64,000 bases of DNA from Deuterostichococcus epilithicus (taxonomy: Eukaryota; Chlorophyta; Trebouxiophyceae; Prasiolales; Stichococcaceae), in contig JAVTLE010000003.1 in assembly GCA_033439295.1 (NCBI GenBank), positions 806,001 to 870,000 on the forward strand, written 5' to 3'. Below the pieces are notes generated by a model. It did no database searches. It was given only the letters and a program-made list of their open reading frames with translations, and had not been told where the DNA came from. Positions 12,201-21,445 of this stretch are shown here, one piece after another. Positions within the stretch are counted from its first letter, which is position 1, and every line of letters begins with the position of its first letter. The position numbers and the translations under genes are program-made.

Positions 12201-12620
12201 CCGCCCCACTCCCTAGGCGCATCAGCGACAGAGCTTCGGCGTGAGGGCATGTCTGCAGGTGCATGTGCAGCAGGGTGGCAGCAGATGCAGGCTCGTATGC
12301 ACCAAGATGCGGATGCATCGGGAGGCTGCATGCCTGGTGTGCCACTGCCATACTGGTTCAAGCACGCTGCAGAACCTGTGAATGTCGGCCTGCGTGGCGA
12401 GCGCCTGCCCGAGGATGGTGCCGTCAGGCGCCACCACGGCGACGCCGGTGTCATCGCAGCTGCTCTCAATGCCCAGCACGAGGCCGATGGGCGGGCGGTC
12501 GGGCGGCAGCGCTGCAGTGTGATGCGACGCCGCCAAGCTGCCTGCGTGTCGCACCGCGTTCGAAGTGTCTGCAAGCTGTAACAGGAGTCTTGATGCACCA
12601 TCGTTCAAACACATGCACAT
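9253..12620 (-). CDS. GCP1: tRNA N6-adenosine threonylcarbamoyltransferase, organelle type (TsaD/Qri7/OSGEPL1)
   Basis: Transfers the threonylcarbamoyl group to A37 of ANN-decoding tRNAs; the bacterial-like form acts in mitochondria and/or plastids. Minus-strand exons give [15 protein letters not shown] (about 12460), [18 protein letters not shown] and [12 protein letters not shown] (about 12200-12060), [15 protein letters not shown] with the HxExH metal site (about 11570), [14 protein letters not shown] (about 11480), [10 protein letters not shown] followed by [12 protein letters not shown] (about 11400 and 11050), [12 protein letters not shown] (about 10910), [10 protein letters not shown] (about 10390), [19 protein letters not shown] (about 10080), and [12 protein letters not shown] (about 9670). 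A last exon ends in TGA at 9253-9255. The DDAVGEAFDK form marks the bacterial/organellar subfamily rather than cytosolic KAE1. ATG 12620 is the first in frame and would give a basic leader, but an acceptor-like ttacag just downstream leaves room for an earlier exon. Confidence 0.9.
11660..11738. repeat. 39/40-bp tandem duplication in a TsaD intron
   Basis: Copies at 11660-11698 and 11699-11738 both start gggttcagt, contain acgctgct or gcgctgct, a gag-aag patch and end tcagcc. The second copy has small insertions. It lies between the exon carrying the HMEAH motif and the exon upstream of it. Confidence 0.6.
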
Positions 12621-13258
12621 GCTTCAGCCTGCGTGCAGCCACGAAGCAGCATCGGCGTGCGCCAATAGGCTGCAAAGTATTGTTGCTGATCTACCTGCCA
12701 GGTGATGTGAAGCTGAGGAAGTAAATTGGCAGCGCATTGCGTTGCCGGCGCTTCTTTGTTGCGGCTGCAGTGCTGCTGTGCGGCAGTGAGCTGCCACCGC
12801 CGGCGAGGGTGCACGGAAGCTTCGAAGAGAAACTAAACAGGTGCGCAGCGTGCGGCCGCAGGCGCTCTGCATGTACACGGGGGTTTGCGCACCACAGGAC
12901 GACGTTGCGTTGCAAGCTGTGAAGTTTGCTGATGTCCAGGCAAATGCCATTGGTTCCGAAATTTACAAGAATGCGCTTGGCCTAGCGTAACATGGCCAGG
13001 GCAGTTGCAATGTGGATGACCTTGACATCGTGAAACAGCTTCTCCTGAGCTTTTGAGGACGAATTGAGGGGGAAAATGTCGTCAATATCGTACAGGCCGC
13101 TGACCTTTCACTGAGCACAGTTTGCGTTTGCCGGCGCCCCTAAGCCATTCAAGAACCCTCCTTCTGGTACACTCTGAAGCAGCCGCAGAAAGACAGGGTA
13201 GGCCAGCTGCGGCTGAGGGCCTTGCACCAGCCCATCTGGGAGGGTTGAACACAGCGCC
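12621..13258. promoter_or_regulatory. head-to-head spacer, TsaD (-) and selenoprotein T (+)
   Basis: A 638-bp gap between divergent start codons, so it should hold both promoters (inference from gene orientation). No TATA-like box or operator could be assigned with confidence. Confidence 0.4.
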
Positions 13259-14350
13259 ATGGTGAACCCTGGGGCTCTCATCGCGGTCGCCGTGATCACC
13301 TTTGTTTTGGCCGCGGACGTAGGCAGCCTGATGCGCGGTGAAACGGCCGCCGAACAGGTGACGCCACTGGCTTTGAAGTGACGCCACTGGTGCCTCAGAA
13401 CGCCTTGTTCACAGAAGCAGACCTGTAACGGGGGCCATACGATGGCTTGCACCTGCAAATGCTCCATTTATCCTTGAAACGTTTTGGCACATCTTGACCG
13501 AGCGGCTCCGTCTTGCAACAGGCACTAAGCGTGAACCCCAGCGTTGACCGCGCGAGCCTGGGCGGCCGTGTGCACATCTCCTTCTGCGGCAGCTGATCCT
13601 ACAGGGGAGCGTTCGTGCATGCTCAGCAGAGCATCGCGCAGCGCTTTCCTGGTCTGGAGGTCCTGCCGTCCAATTACCCTGCGCCCAAGCACAAGGTGTG
13701 TGCAGGGGCACTCGTGCAAATGCCGGGCTGGATTGCAAGTCTCTGACTCGCCTTGCGAGACCACATCGCGCCTGACAGGGGAGCAAATCAAGAGCTTTTC
13801 CCCTCGCCCCTCGCAGGTGCTGGCAGCCAAAGCACTGGGGTTCGTGCAGTGGGGCGTCATGGGCGCCGCCGTCTTTGGAGAGCGCCTGGCGCCCGCGCTC
13901 GGCTACGAGCTGAGCCCCGAGGCGCTGCAGAGCCTGAAGGACAAGCGCTTCGGCATCATCGTCTGCGCCTGGTTCGTCGGCAACATGGCAAGCAATGGGC
14001 TGCTGTCCACAGGCGCCTTCGAGGTGTACTTTGACGGCCAGCTGGTGCGCCTCACTGGACCCTGGAGCCCCGCCTCTCCCGCGTTCCACTCACACTCTAT
14101 GATGCTATGTTGCTCCTGGCCTTCCGGGATGCTCAGCAGACGCACCATGCATGACCTTCCATGCAGCGCACCTTCTGCAAGAAGATGATGAATCCATACA
14201 GGTAGTGCCTTAAGTTGTGGCATGTTGTCGTTGCAGATGTACTCGAAGCTGCAGACCGGACAGCTCCCAACGATGGATGAGCTTCTTTCGGGGCTGGCTG
14301 CCCATATCAATGCCAGGAGCGGAGACGCCGCAGCAGCGGCGGCAGCTTAG
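13259..14350 (+). CDS. SELENOT: selenoprotein T, with an in-frame UGA as selenocysteine
   Basis: Thioredoxin-like ER oxidoreductase of the SelT/SelW/SelH (Rdx) family. Four exons join in phase 0 throughout: 13259-13357, 13522-13695, 13817-14044 and 14237-14350, giving 204 residues plus TAG (human SELENOT is 195). Exon 1 encodes a hydrophobic N-terminus (LIAVAVITFVLAADVG), as in the family. Exon 2 encodes VHISFCGS, then TGA at 13594-13596, then SYRGAFVHAQQSIAQRFPG, matching the family's FCVSU-YRR site. Exons 3 and 4 follow the family closely (FVQWGVMGAAVFGE; FGIIVCAWFVGNM; YSKLQTGQLPTMDEL). Read as a stop, UGA would end the protein in the redox motif and leave three well-conserved coding blocks unused; read as Sec it gives CGSU. 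A green-algal TGTAA polyadenylation motif lies at 14651-14655. A conventional predictor would miss or split this gene. Confidence 0.93.
13358..13390 (+). repeat. repeated 13-mer at the first SelT donor site
   Basis: The sequence gtgacgccactgg occurs at 13358-13370 and again at 13378-13390, so the first 5' splice site of selenoprotein T is duplicated 20 bp downstream. Only the first copy gives an exon in phase with exon 2. Confidence 0.6.
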
Positions 14351-14480
14351 CCGCCGCAGCATGTGTTGCTGCGCTCGTCTCCGTCATGCTGTCCTTGCTT
14401 TCTTCGAAGCAGCTACCTACTGTAGCGCACAAACAAGCACGACAGTGCCTCTGATGCGGCAACCAAAACAGCATCGGTCT

Positions 14481-14530
14481 ATGACGGCAGCCCTGGAAAA
14501 CGGCTCTGCGCCGTGGGGGGCGGCTCGAAA
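14481..14530 (+). promoter_or_regulatory. weak candidate SECIS element in the SelT 3' UTR
   Basis: The only ATGA in the first 300 bases after the stop is at 14481-14484. It is followed by 12 nt, then AA, then about 27 nt, then CGA, which fits the primary SECIS pattern ATGA-N9-13-AA-N18-27-NGA. By eye I could not form a convincing long helix between the arms, so the assignment is tentative; the real element may lie elsewhere between 14351 and 14813. Confidence 0.25.
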
Positions 14531-14650
14531 CTCAGCCGGACTGCTTTCGGAGCGCCGCAGCAGGTGCACAGTGCTGGGCACGATACTTCCGGGAGTACGG
14601 TCAACAAACTATTGGTGGTTCGAAGGGAGAACCGCGCTCTTGTATGCGGC

Positions 14651-14655
14651 TGTAA
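14651..14655 (+). other. TGTAA polyadenylation motif, selenoprotein T
   Basis: TGTAA is the usual chlorophyte poly(A) signal. Here it lies 301 bp after the SelT stop codon and before the converging AAA ATPase gene, which would give a 3' UTR of about 320 nt that includes the ATGA at 14481. Confidence 0.4.
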
Positions 14656-14741
14656 TTGACTAGGAGAACGGTTGACAGCACAACAACGGTTATGCACCAG
14701 CAGGTCACACCGAGCAAGGTAGCTATTCGTTTTCAAGCGCT

Positions 14742-14764
14742 GAACCCTGAACCCTGACCCAAAC
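14742..14764. repeat. telomere-like (CCCTGAA)n patch
   Basis: GAACCCT-GAACCCT-GACCCAAA, a degenerate form of the plant telomere repeat in CCCTAAA orientation. It sits between the converging SelT and AAA ATPase genes. Confidence 0.6.
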
Positions 14765-14813
14765 ACTGCATGACAATGATCAAAGCACCGGGAGGGGAAG
14801 GGTTTGATTCCGC

Positions 14814-17160
14814 TCAGCCCACCAGCGGCCGGGCATGTGCCATGGGCAGACCGCCGAAAAGGCCGTCGGGTTTGCCGGCCCTGTCCGAGGCACGCTGTAT
14901 TGTCTGCTGCGCTGCCGCCTCCAGGTACGCCTCGGCAGGCGGCAGCTCCCCGCGCTTCACCTCGTCGCGGATGATCTGCGGCAGTGCCACCCACGAAGAT
15001 GGCTCTCGTGCACGTTTAGGGTTTAGGGTTCAGGGTTTCAGAGCCCGGTCGGAAGGCCTGGTCCGGAAATCTACACAAAGCGGTGCGCGAATTGCCACAA
15101 GCTGTGGCTGCGCGCGAGCAGCGCCATGATGTGCTGGCACATGCGGTCGGCAGGGGGCCCAGCAGTGCTGCCGCCTCATGGAGCACTAGACGCTCGCTGC
15201 AGGGAGGGAGCAGCTGCAGCGAGCGAAAGTGGTTGTCTGGATTTGACAACCGCCTATCTGCTCAGCGAATCAGAGTTTGTATGTCACCTTGGACGCCCAG
15301 GCGCGCTCGGTGCGGGCCGCAATGTCCCTCAGGTCGCGTCCCGACAAACCAGCGGTCGCCGCCGCCAGCTGCCCCAGCTCCTCGTCACTCAGCTGCTGCG
15401 CATAGGTGCGCAGGATGTCCGCCCTGCAGTTCGTGGCGTGCAGGTTTGAGGGGTTTGAGGACCCGAGCAGCAAGGTCAAGCGTTTTTGAGGCCGGTGTCC
15501 AGGAGCTTCGAGCAAACACCACGTGCGCTGCAAGGCTGCAGCTGATTTGACCATCATACGAGCTCTGTGTTCCTCCCAATCCAGACAGCGGCCCAGTGCA
15601 CCACACCACACAATCACTGGCCGCCGACACGGCATCCTCAAGTCTGCCGCGTGGCACAGTGACGACGCAAAGCCGCACCGGCAGCCCTCGTCAGGTAGCG
15701 GGAAGGACACGCTGGTGTCGAAGCGGCTGAGCAGCGCGGGGTCCAGGTCGGGGCGCCGATTGGTGGCGCCTATGACGATAGATCTTTTGGCCTGGAAGCC
15801 GTCCATCTCCCGCAGCAGCACGCCCAGCAGCTTGCGCGTCGCCTCGTGCATGTCGCTGCTCCTGTGGCATACGGCAGACAGTGTATTTTGAGACTCGCAA
15901 GCCAAACAAGGCGTCTGGCAGCCCCTGCAGAGCCTGGCTAGCAAAGCGGGACACCACCAACAGCCCGGCTCCTGTTGTTGCCGCAACTTTTGAGCGCCAT
16001 GAAGCAGGTGGGGCAGCGCATCGTGCCGCAGGAGGCACCGCAGCTGGCTTCACGCTGGGCCACAGAACAGCGCTTCAACGAAGGACGCACCGTGCTGTTG
16101 CCAGGCTGTCAATCTCGTCGAAGAAGATGATGCAGCCCTGCAGCGCGTCGCTGGCACGAAACACTTCCGCCAGCAACTTTTCGGACTCGCCATACCACTT
16201 GCTCGCCACCGCCTCCAACGGAACGTACACCAGAGGCACCGACGCCTGCGTCGCGATCACTCTGGGCGCGCACACGGGCAGCGCTCGGGCGATGTCATAG
16301 TGTCTGTTTCTGAAGCAGCCAGCCCCTAGGGAGCGAGGGCGAGGGCTATGCAAGCAGCGTGCTGTCACGGGAAGGAGCATTTGGAGGAAGGAAAGGGAAT
16401 CTGTGCTGTCTGGATGGTGTGCCAAGAGCAGCCTGTCAGCAGCCTCCACGAGTGCAGCTGCCAAACGGAAACAAGTGCCCTCGCTCACCGTGCGGAGGTG
16501 GTCTTGCCGCAGCCGGGCGGCCCCTCGAACAGTACGGCACGCGGGCGGTTGCTCGCGGGGTGTCGCCTTGTCTTTGCCGCCAGCGCTTCATACACGTCTG
16601 GGTGCTGCAGGGGGCCCAGTAGCCCGTCCTCGATGACCCGCTTCTGGTCATCGTATCCTACAGACATTTTCAGCACAGTGGTCGGGGCCAATTTAGGGGT
16701 CTACAGATCACATGTGCAACATGCGGTGTTCTGTAGCAGTGCCGTGAGTGTGCAGCAGACAAAGCCTGCAGCGCGCCCAACCTCAGCAATGCGGTGTGGC
16801 ATCCAACCCTTGCACAGCAATGTGTAACCAGGAAGCAGGCACGCCGGCGCAGCTGCAAGGACGCGTGCTGGTGCATCTGGCCAGCTTGCAGGTGTTCACC
16901 CGAGAGTGACGAGATGACTGGCAGGCGAAACAGGAATCAGCAGCCAGGCTCCATCCCCTCCTGATCTCTCGGGGGGAATCGGCAGGCTGAAGTAAGGGGG
17001 CGGCTCGGAAATGCACCTGCGAGGACTCCCCAGTCGGTGACCTCGGCATTTCCGGGCGGGTGCACAATGCAGCCCATCTTCGTGAGCTTCTCCACCGTGC
17101 GATTGGCTTCTGGCGACCCGTAGTCGTATGAGGGGCTGCAGTGCCACCGACATCGAGCAG
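14814..17160 (-). CDS. AAA ATPase (core and C-terminal exons)
   Basis: Single-ring AAA ATPase. Minus-strand exons give, in order: SYDYGSPEANRTVEKLTKMG and GNAEVTDWGVLA (about 17110-17020); YDDQKRVIEDGLLGPLQHP (about 16650); Walker A FEGPPGCGKTTSAR (about 16510); VPLEAVASKWYGESEKLLAE (about 16200); Walker B CIIFFDEIDSL (about 16120); MHEATRKLLGVLLREMDGF (about 15830); sensor 1 IVIGATNRRPDLDPALLSRF with the arginine finger (about 15750); a sensor-2 helix region LSGRDLRDIAARTERAWASK (about 15330); and a last exon LPQIIRDEVKRGELPPAEAY ending in TGA at 14814-14816. The WGVLA/GYDD junction splices in phase. Plant genomes have a similar, poorly studied AAA protein with SKYYGESERLL-type pore and Walker B blocks. 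Substrate and location cannot be told from sequence. Exons listed separately at 17338-19003 probably form its N-terminus. Confidence 0.85.
15015..15035. repeat. interstitial telomere repeat (TTTAGGG)n
   Basis: Two perfect TTTAGGG units (15015-15021, 15022-15028) and one TTCAGGG (15029-15035), in the last intron of the AAA ATPase gene and in inverted orientation to the patch at 14742. Confidence 0.8.
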
Positions 17161-17337
17161 CGAATCAGCCGCATGTTGAACCAGCAGATGCTCCCGATTG
17201 ACAAGCGGAGCCCGCCACCACCTGCCTTGCGTCACAGACTGCTGGCACCGACGCCCCGCCCGTCACCATAGCCGAGCAGCAACTGCTCGAAAAGACACAC
17301 CTAGCCACCCTCGAGCAGGAGCGGCCTGTCGTGCCAT

Positions 17338-19003
17338 GCATGCCAGCACCTTGCTGTTGCAGGAGCGGGGCCGGCCTCGGGGCCGCTGCTGTCCCGGCGG
17401 CGCTCGGGGTCGAGGCGCGGCAGCGGCGGCCGCGGTGCCATTGCCTGCTCCTCGCCGTCCTCATCGCCGCCTGCAGCCAATGGCAGCTCGAACAACTCAG
17501 CGCTTCTGCGGGACGCAGGCATGATGTCGCTGCCGCGCGATCCCAGAGCACATGGAGTGGCTGGAGAGAGGGTGGAAGAGAGGCCATTGCATGCTGGACC
17601 TTCTCTGGGATGCAGCCTTAGCGTGCTGGTGGCGCCACAATTCCTAAAACATATGTATTTCTCGTGCAAGCCGAGGACACCACTCGCACATCGCAACCTC
17701 TGGGTGTGAGGCAAGCATGCCCATCCTGGGATCCGAAAAGTAGCGAACAAGGTGCAGTGCACAGGGTCCCAGAACAGCAGCCCCCACCGAAGTGCCACTC
17801 GAAGGTGCCGGTAGGCAGGCCGCCACCGAGCGCGCCGCCAAGCGCGCCCAGCTGGTTGAAGATCTCCTCGCCGCCCGGGAACATGCGCGCCATGTCCCGA
17901 AAGGAGGCCTCCAGCAGTTCCTCCAGCGGCGGCCTGGCGGCCTGCGGGCGCAGAGGGTGTATCTGTCCAGTTTCTGCCTGGGAGAGAACATTCCGTAGCA
18001 TGCAGGTGCAGGCGGTGCATCAGGCTGCTCCCCTGCTGAGCAGGTTCTGCCAACGCAGCTGTACAAGCATAAATATCGTCGCCTACGCAACACTGCATCG
18101 CACTCGCTGCTTGCGGCGCCGCACCGTATTCAAAGGAAGTGGCTGCTCGCAGGCCTCTGCTGACCTCTTTCAGGCCAGGTGGCACAGCAGGCACAGGTAC
18201 AGGTGGCAGAAGTTACCTGCAGGCCGGCGCCTGCGCCCTCGATGTGGTTGGCCGCCCGCATCGCTTCGGCAATGACGCGCACCTCCGCTGGCGCCAGCGG
18301 CCCGCCCTTCAGAAACTCCACCAGCGACTGCCCCCGCCCGTGCTTGGGCATGTGCACCTGCACCGCCAGGTCAGGGCATGGCCCGGCGGCAGCGGCATCA
18401 GGTTCCAGGCTGAAGACGCGCGCCGCGCCACACTCCGCCACCTGCGGCGCCAATGTCCAGAGCTGCAGCATGGCGCCATGCCAGGTTCGCCGATCAACCG
18501 GTGACGCAGCCTCAAGGACAAACCAGCCGCAGCCGAGGGCCGTGCTGGGAAGGCAGGACTGCATGCACCTTGAGGCGCATGCTGCCGTCGGACACGTTGG
18601 AGGGGCCCGCCCGGCCGCACAGCGCCGCAACCACGTCCACCAGCACCGCCGTCGGGTCGGCGCCCGGTCGCATGGGGATGCGCACTGACAGCCGCCCGTC
18701 TGAGGTGCCGATGGTCGGCACCTTTGGCCTGCGACAGCAGACGGATCTGTCTGACTGCTGAAACAGAAACATCCCTGAAAAGGCTCGAACTGGGGCCTCG
18801 CTTTCCACATTGCCACCCGCTTCCACGCTGGCGGCCGCTCCCAGGTTGCCAGTTGCGACAGCACGGCAGCTGAGCGACGGGTGACAGGGGCGGGTCCCCC
18901 ACCGAGGCAGCGCGAAGCCTGCGGGCAGCGCGGCCTCGTGGCGGTGCAGCGAGTCGTCCAGCTCCCGCCAGACCAGGGCCAGCTTTGCGCGCGCGTCCGC
19001 CAT
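17338..19003 (-). CDS. probable N-terminal exons of the AAA ATPase, or a separate unknown gene
   Basis: Coding-like minus-strand blocks directly upstream of the AAA core: MADARAKLALVWRELDDSLH from ATG 19003; KVPTIGTSDGRLSVRIPMRP (about 18720); PDLAVQVHMPKHGRGQSLVE then PAEVRVIAEAMRAANHIEGA (about 18390-18230); PPLEELLEASFRDMARMFPG and LPTGTFEWHF (about 17940-17780); then, phase-compatible, GSRGSDIMPASRRSAELFEL and an acidic Arg/Ser segment (about 17550-17360). No known domain is seen. The absence of a stop-plus-start between these blocks and the AAA exons favours one gene of roughly 650-700 residues starting at 19003. The last junction, around 17340-17160, could not be resolved in phase, so two genes remain possible. 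Confidence 0.5.
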
Positions 19004-19700
19004 CCAGTCCGCCTCCGCGTCAGCGCCAGCTGCCAAGCCCTGGTTGAGGTGGCATGACCTTGCTGACTACCACTCAGGGTGGTGGGCACCAGCACGCCTT
19101 CAGGACGCACAGGACACAGGCAGCGACCTTTCAGACTGAACTTACTGCATGCGGCAGGCTCACACCGGTCATCACGCACGAGCGTTTACGAAAATGAGAC
19201 ACGTGCCTGTGCGCTGTCATCTGGCTCGCACTGCGCCGCAGGCGCGTTTGCTATGCCAGCAGATGCTGCGCCGGCCACCAGTGCCGCAGCGGCCCACCTC
19301 ACAAATGTTATGCTCCCGTCGTGGCGCTCCTGTTCACAAATTTATGCCATCACATGCATGCCACCGCGCCATGGCTTCCGCATTGGCATTGCGCTGCTGC
19401 TGTATTCGTATTTGGGCCAGGGTGTGGCATGTCCGTCGTCTGCAGTCGCTGTGCGTCAACTCTCACCTGGGGTGACTGCTGCACGGCCGCCGTCGCAGTG
19501 GCACGCACCGCCAGGCTCCCAGTTTCGCATCCGTTATATATTTCAGTCCTCAGAACGCCTGCAAACCCAGATACGCTCGGTTGAGCTCCGTGTTGATGCG
19601 GTAGAACATGCAAGACGCGAGATGCATGCTCGAAGCGCGGGTTCCACCTCGTCGGATTCCGGTGAGAAGTTCCCGCTGCAGCACCCGGCGCACTAGAGTC
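19004..19700. promoter_or_regulatory. head-to-head spacer upstream of the AAA ATPase and a small plus-strand gene
   Basis: About 700 bp between ATG 19003 (-) and ATG 19701 (+). It should contain two promoters by orientation alone. No gene or clear element seen. Confidence 0.3.
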
Positions 19701-20746
19701 ATGGCGGCCGGTAAAGCAAAGCTGCGCAAAGCTCGTCCTGACCAGTTTGTAGTGTATCTGCTGCTGCGCCTCGAGGCAAGCTCTTCGAGCGAGGGACGTG
19801 CATGTGTAAAAACCTGCTGCACGTGCATCATCTGCAAGAGCGGATGTGGAGGTGCACGCTGCTCACAGTCAGCTCACTCAGTTGCTACCGTCACAAGCTT
19901 TCGCAGAGTGTCATTTGGCACGCAAACATGGCCGCGCTCGCCCCTTGCACCTGCCAGCTTAGGACTTGCCCCCTGCCCTTCAGGCCAGCAGCCCTCCGTC
20001 AGGCACACGGCAGCGTCCGGCGGCCTGTGCGGTGTCAAAGTGTAGAGAGCTCTGACGCAGTGGCGCACCTGCACACTCGGAGGTGTGCAGGCTGCACGCA
20101 TTGCGTTTATTAAGATACATGCTGCGCTGCACCGCACTCGCCAATTCCTCTGTTGCTTACATTTCTAAAGCATTTGCAATTGTTTCAGGACCGCCGGATG
20201 GTGTATCATGAGATGCCATGCCATGTTTCATGTGGTCAAATGCAGAAACATTGCAGCGGCAATCATCTGCACCCCCCTACTTCTGGCGGGCGGTGCAGCA
20301 TCTGCAAAGGACTTGAAGGAGGCAGCGAAACAGTGAGTGGGGAATTCGCATACACCATGCAATCTGCGGCGTGTCTGCACCTACTCCTCGACAGGACACG
20401 CTCCATGAAAACAGTGGCGCTGCAACAGCACTCATCAGCGGCATGGAATCTGCCATTGCAGGAAAGAGGCGAGGAAGCAGGCGCTGAAGAAGAAGGCAGA
20501 GGGAACCAAAGAGACTGGCGAGCCGTTCGAGGGTGGGTCGCCTCTTGTTGCGCTTGTTGACCGATTTTCCCCTTGCTAATGCCCGTCCACAATTGTGTCA
20601 AGCTTGCGGTGGTGAAGTCGCCCACGGTGCTGTCTTGAGCGCTGACCCTGCAGCTGTTCTGTCCAATTTCAGGTGAGGAATACGGGAAAGACTACGTGCC
20701 ACCAGAGAGCCAGAAGGTTTCGCCGGCCTTCTTCAAGAGCATCTAG
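19701..20746 (+). CDS. small basic Lys/Glu-rich protein of unknown function
   Basis: I do not recognise the family. The first exon starts at ATG 19701 (MAAGKAKLRKARPDQF). The last three exons join cleanly: SAKDLKEAAKQ (about 20298-20332), KEARKQALKKKAEGTKETGE (about 20461-20533), and EEYGKDYVPPESQKVSPAFF ending FKSI-TAG at 20744-20746. A middle exon near 20188 (DRRMVYHEMP) follows a good acceptor, but its donor is unclear. The product would be roughly 90-110 residues, with a charged helix followed by a Pro/Tyr-containing tail. It has no membrane segment in the part seen. Size and composition resemble small nuclear-encoded organellar subunits, but that is only an impression. Confidence 0.55.
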
Positions 20747-21445
20747 ATTTTCGATCGGCGCACCTGGAGCTTCTGCAGGGAGGCACGAGCAAGCGAGCGA
20801 GCTATTTCAGCGGATGGTCATTTACGCGTCCGGAGTCAGATGGCTGCTCAATGCACTTGCATGGGGTGGGCGCTTTAGTGTTGCTGTGCGGTGTTGACAA
20901 GGGACTGGCAATGGACCGCAGAGCCATGACTTTTGCAGCAGCGAACAGCCTTGCCTGCAACCGCTTCATGAGACTGTGCAGTGAGACCATGCAGCGACAT
21001 GCTGCGCAGCCAAGCGCATCCAATTTTGAGCTTCTGGATTGTGCAAGGGTGATGCCTTGGCATGCTGCCTGATCTTGTTTCAACCTTTGCAATCCCGAAA
21101 GCCTGAAGAGTCGAAACAATCATCTGCCACTCAGGGGAGTACATCAGTACAATGATAATACTATTTTCTGCATTTCACACACCTGACATTGGATGTACAC
21201 TTATGCAGCAAATGCCATGTGCGCAAGCCCGATTCCGACCCTGCAACCCCTCGCCTGGAGTGAGTGGTCTGCCAGGATATTCGTCCCCAGTTGTCGCAAA
21301 CAGGGCTTGTGCGTCAACATTGCACTGCCGCCACGAGTGCCGGCGGCGCCAGGCAGTCACAGCCACTGCGGCAACACCAATCGCCAGGACGGCGCCACAT
21401 CTGATCCACCGCCCCGCCGCCGGCCCCGCCACCGTGCCGCCCGCT
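20747..21445. other. convergent intergenic stretch
   Basis: Holds the 3' UTRs of the small plus-strand gene and the FAD synthase gene. No gene or repeat seen. Confidence 0.4.
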
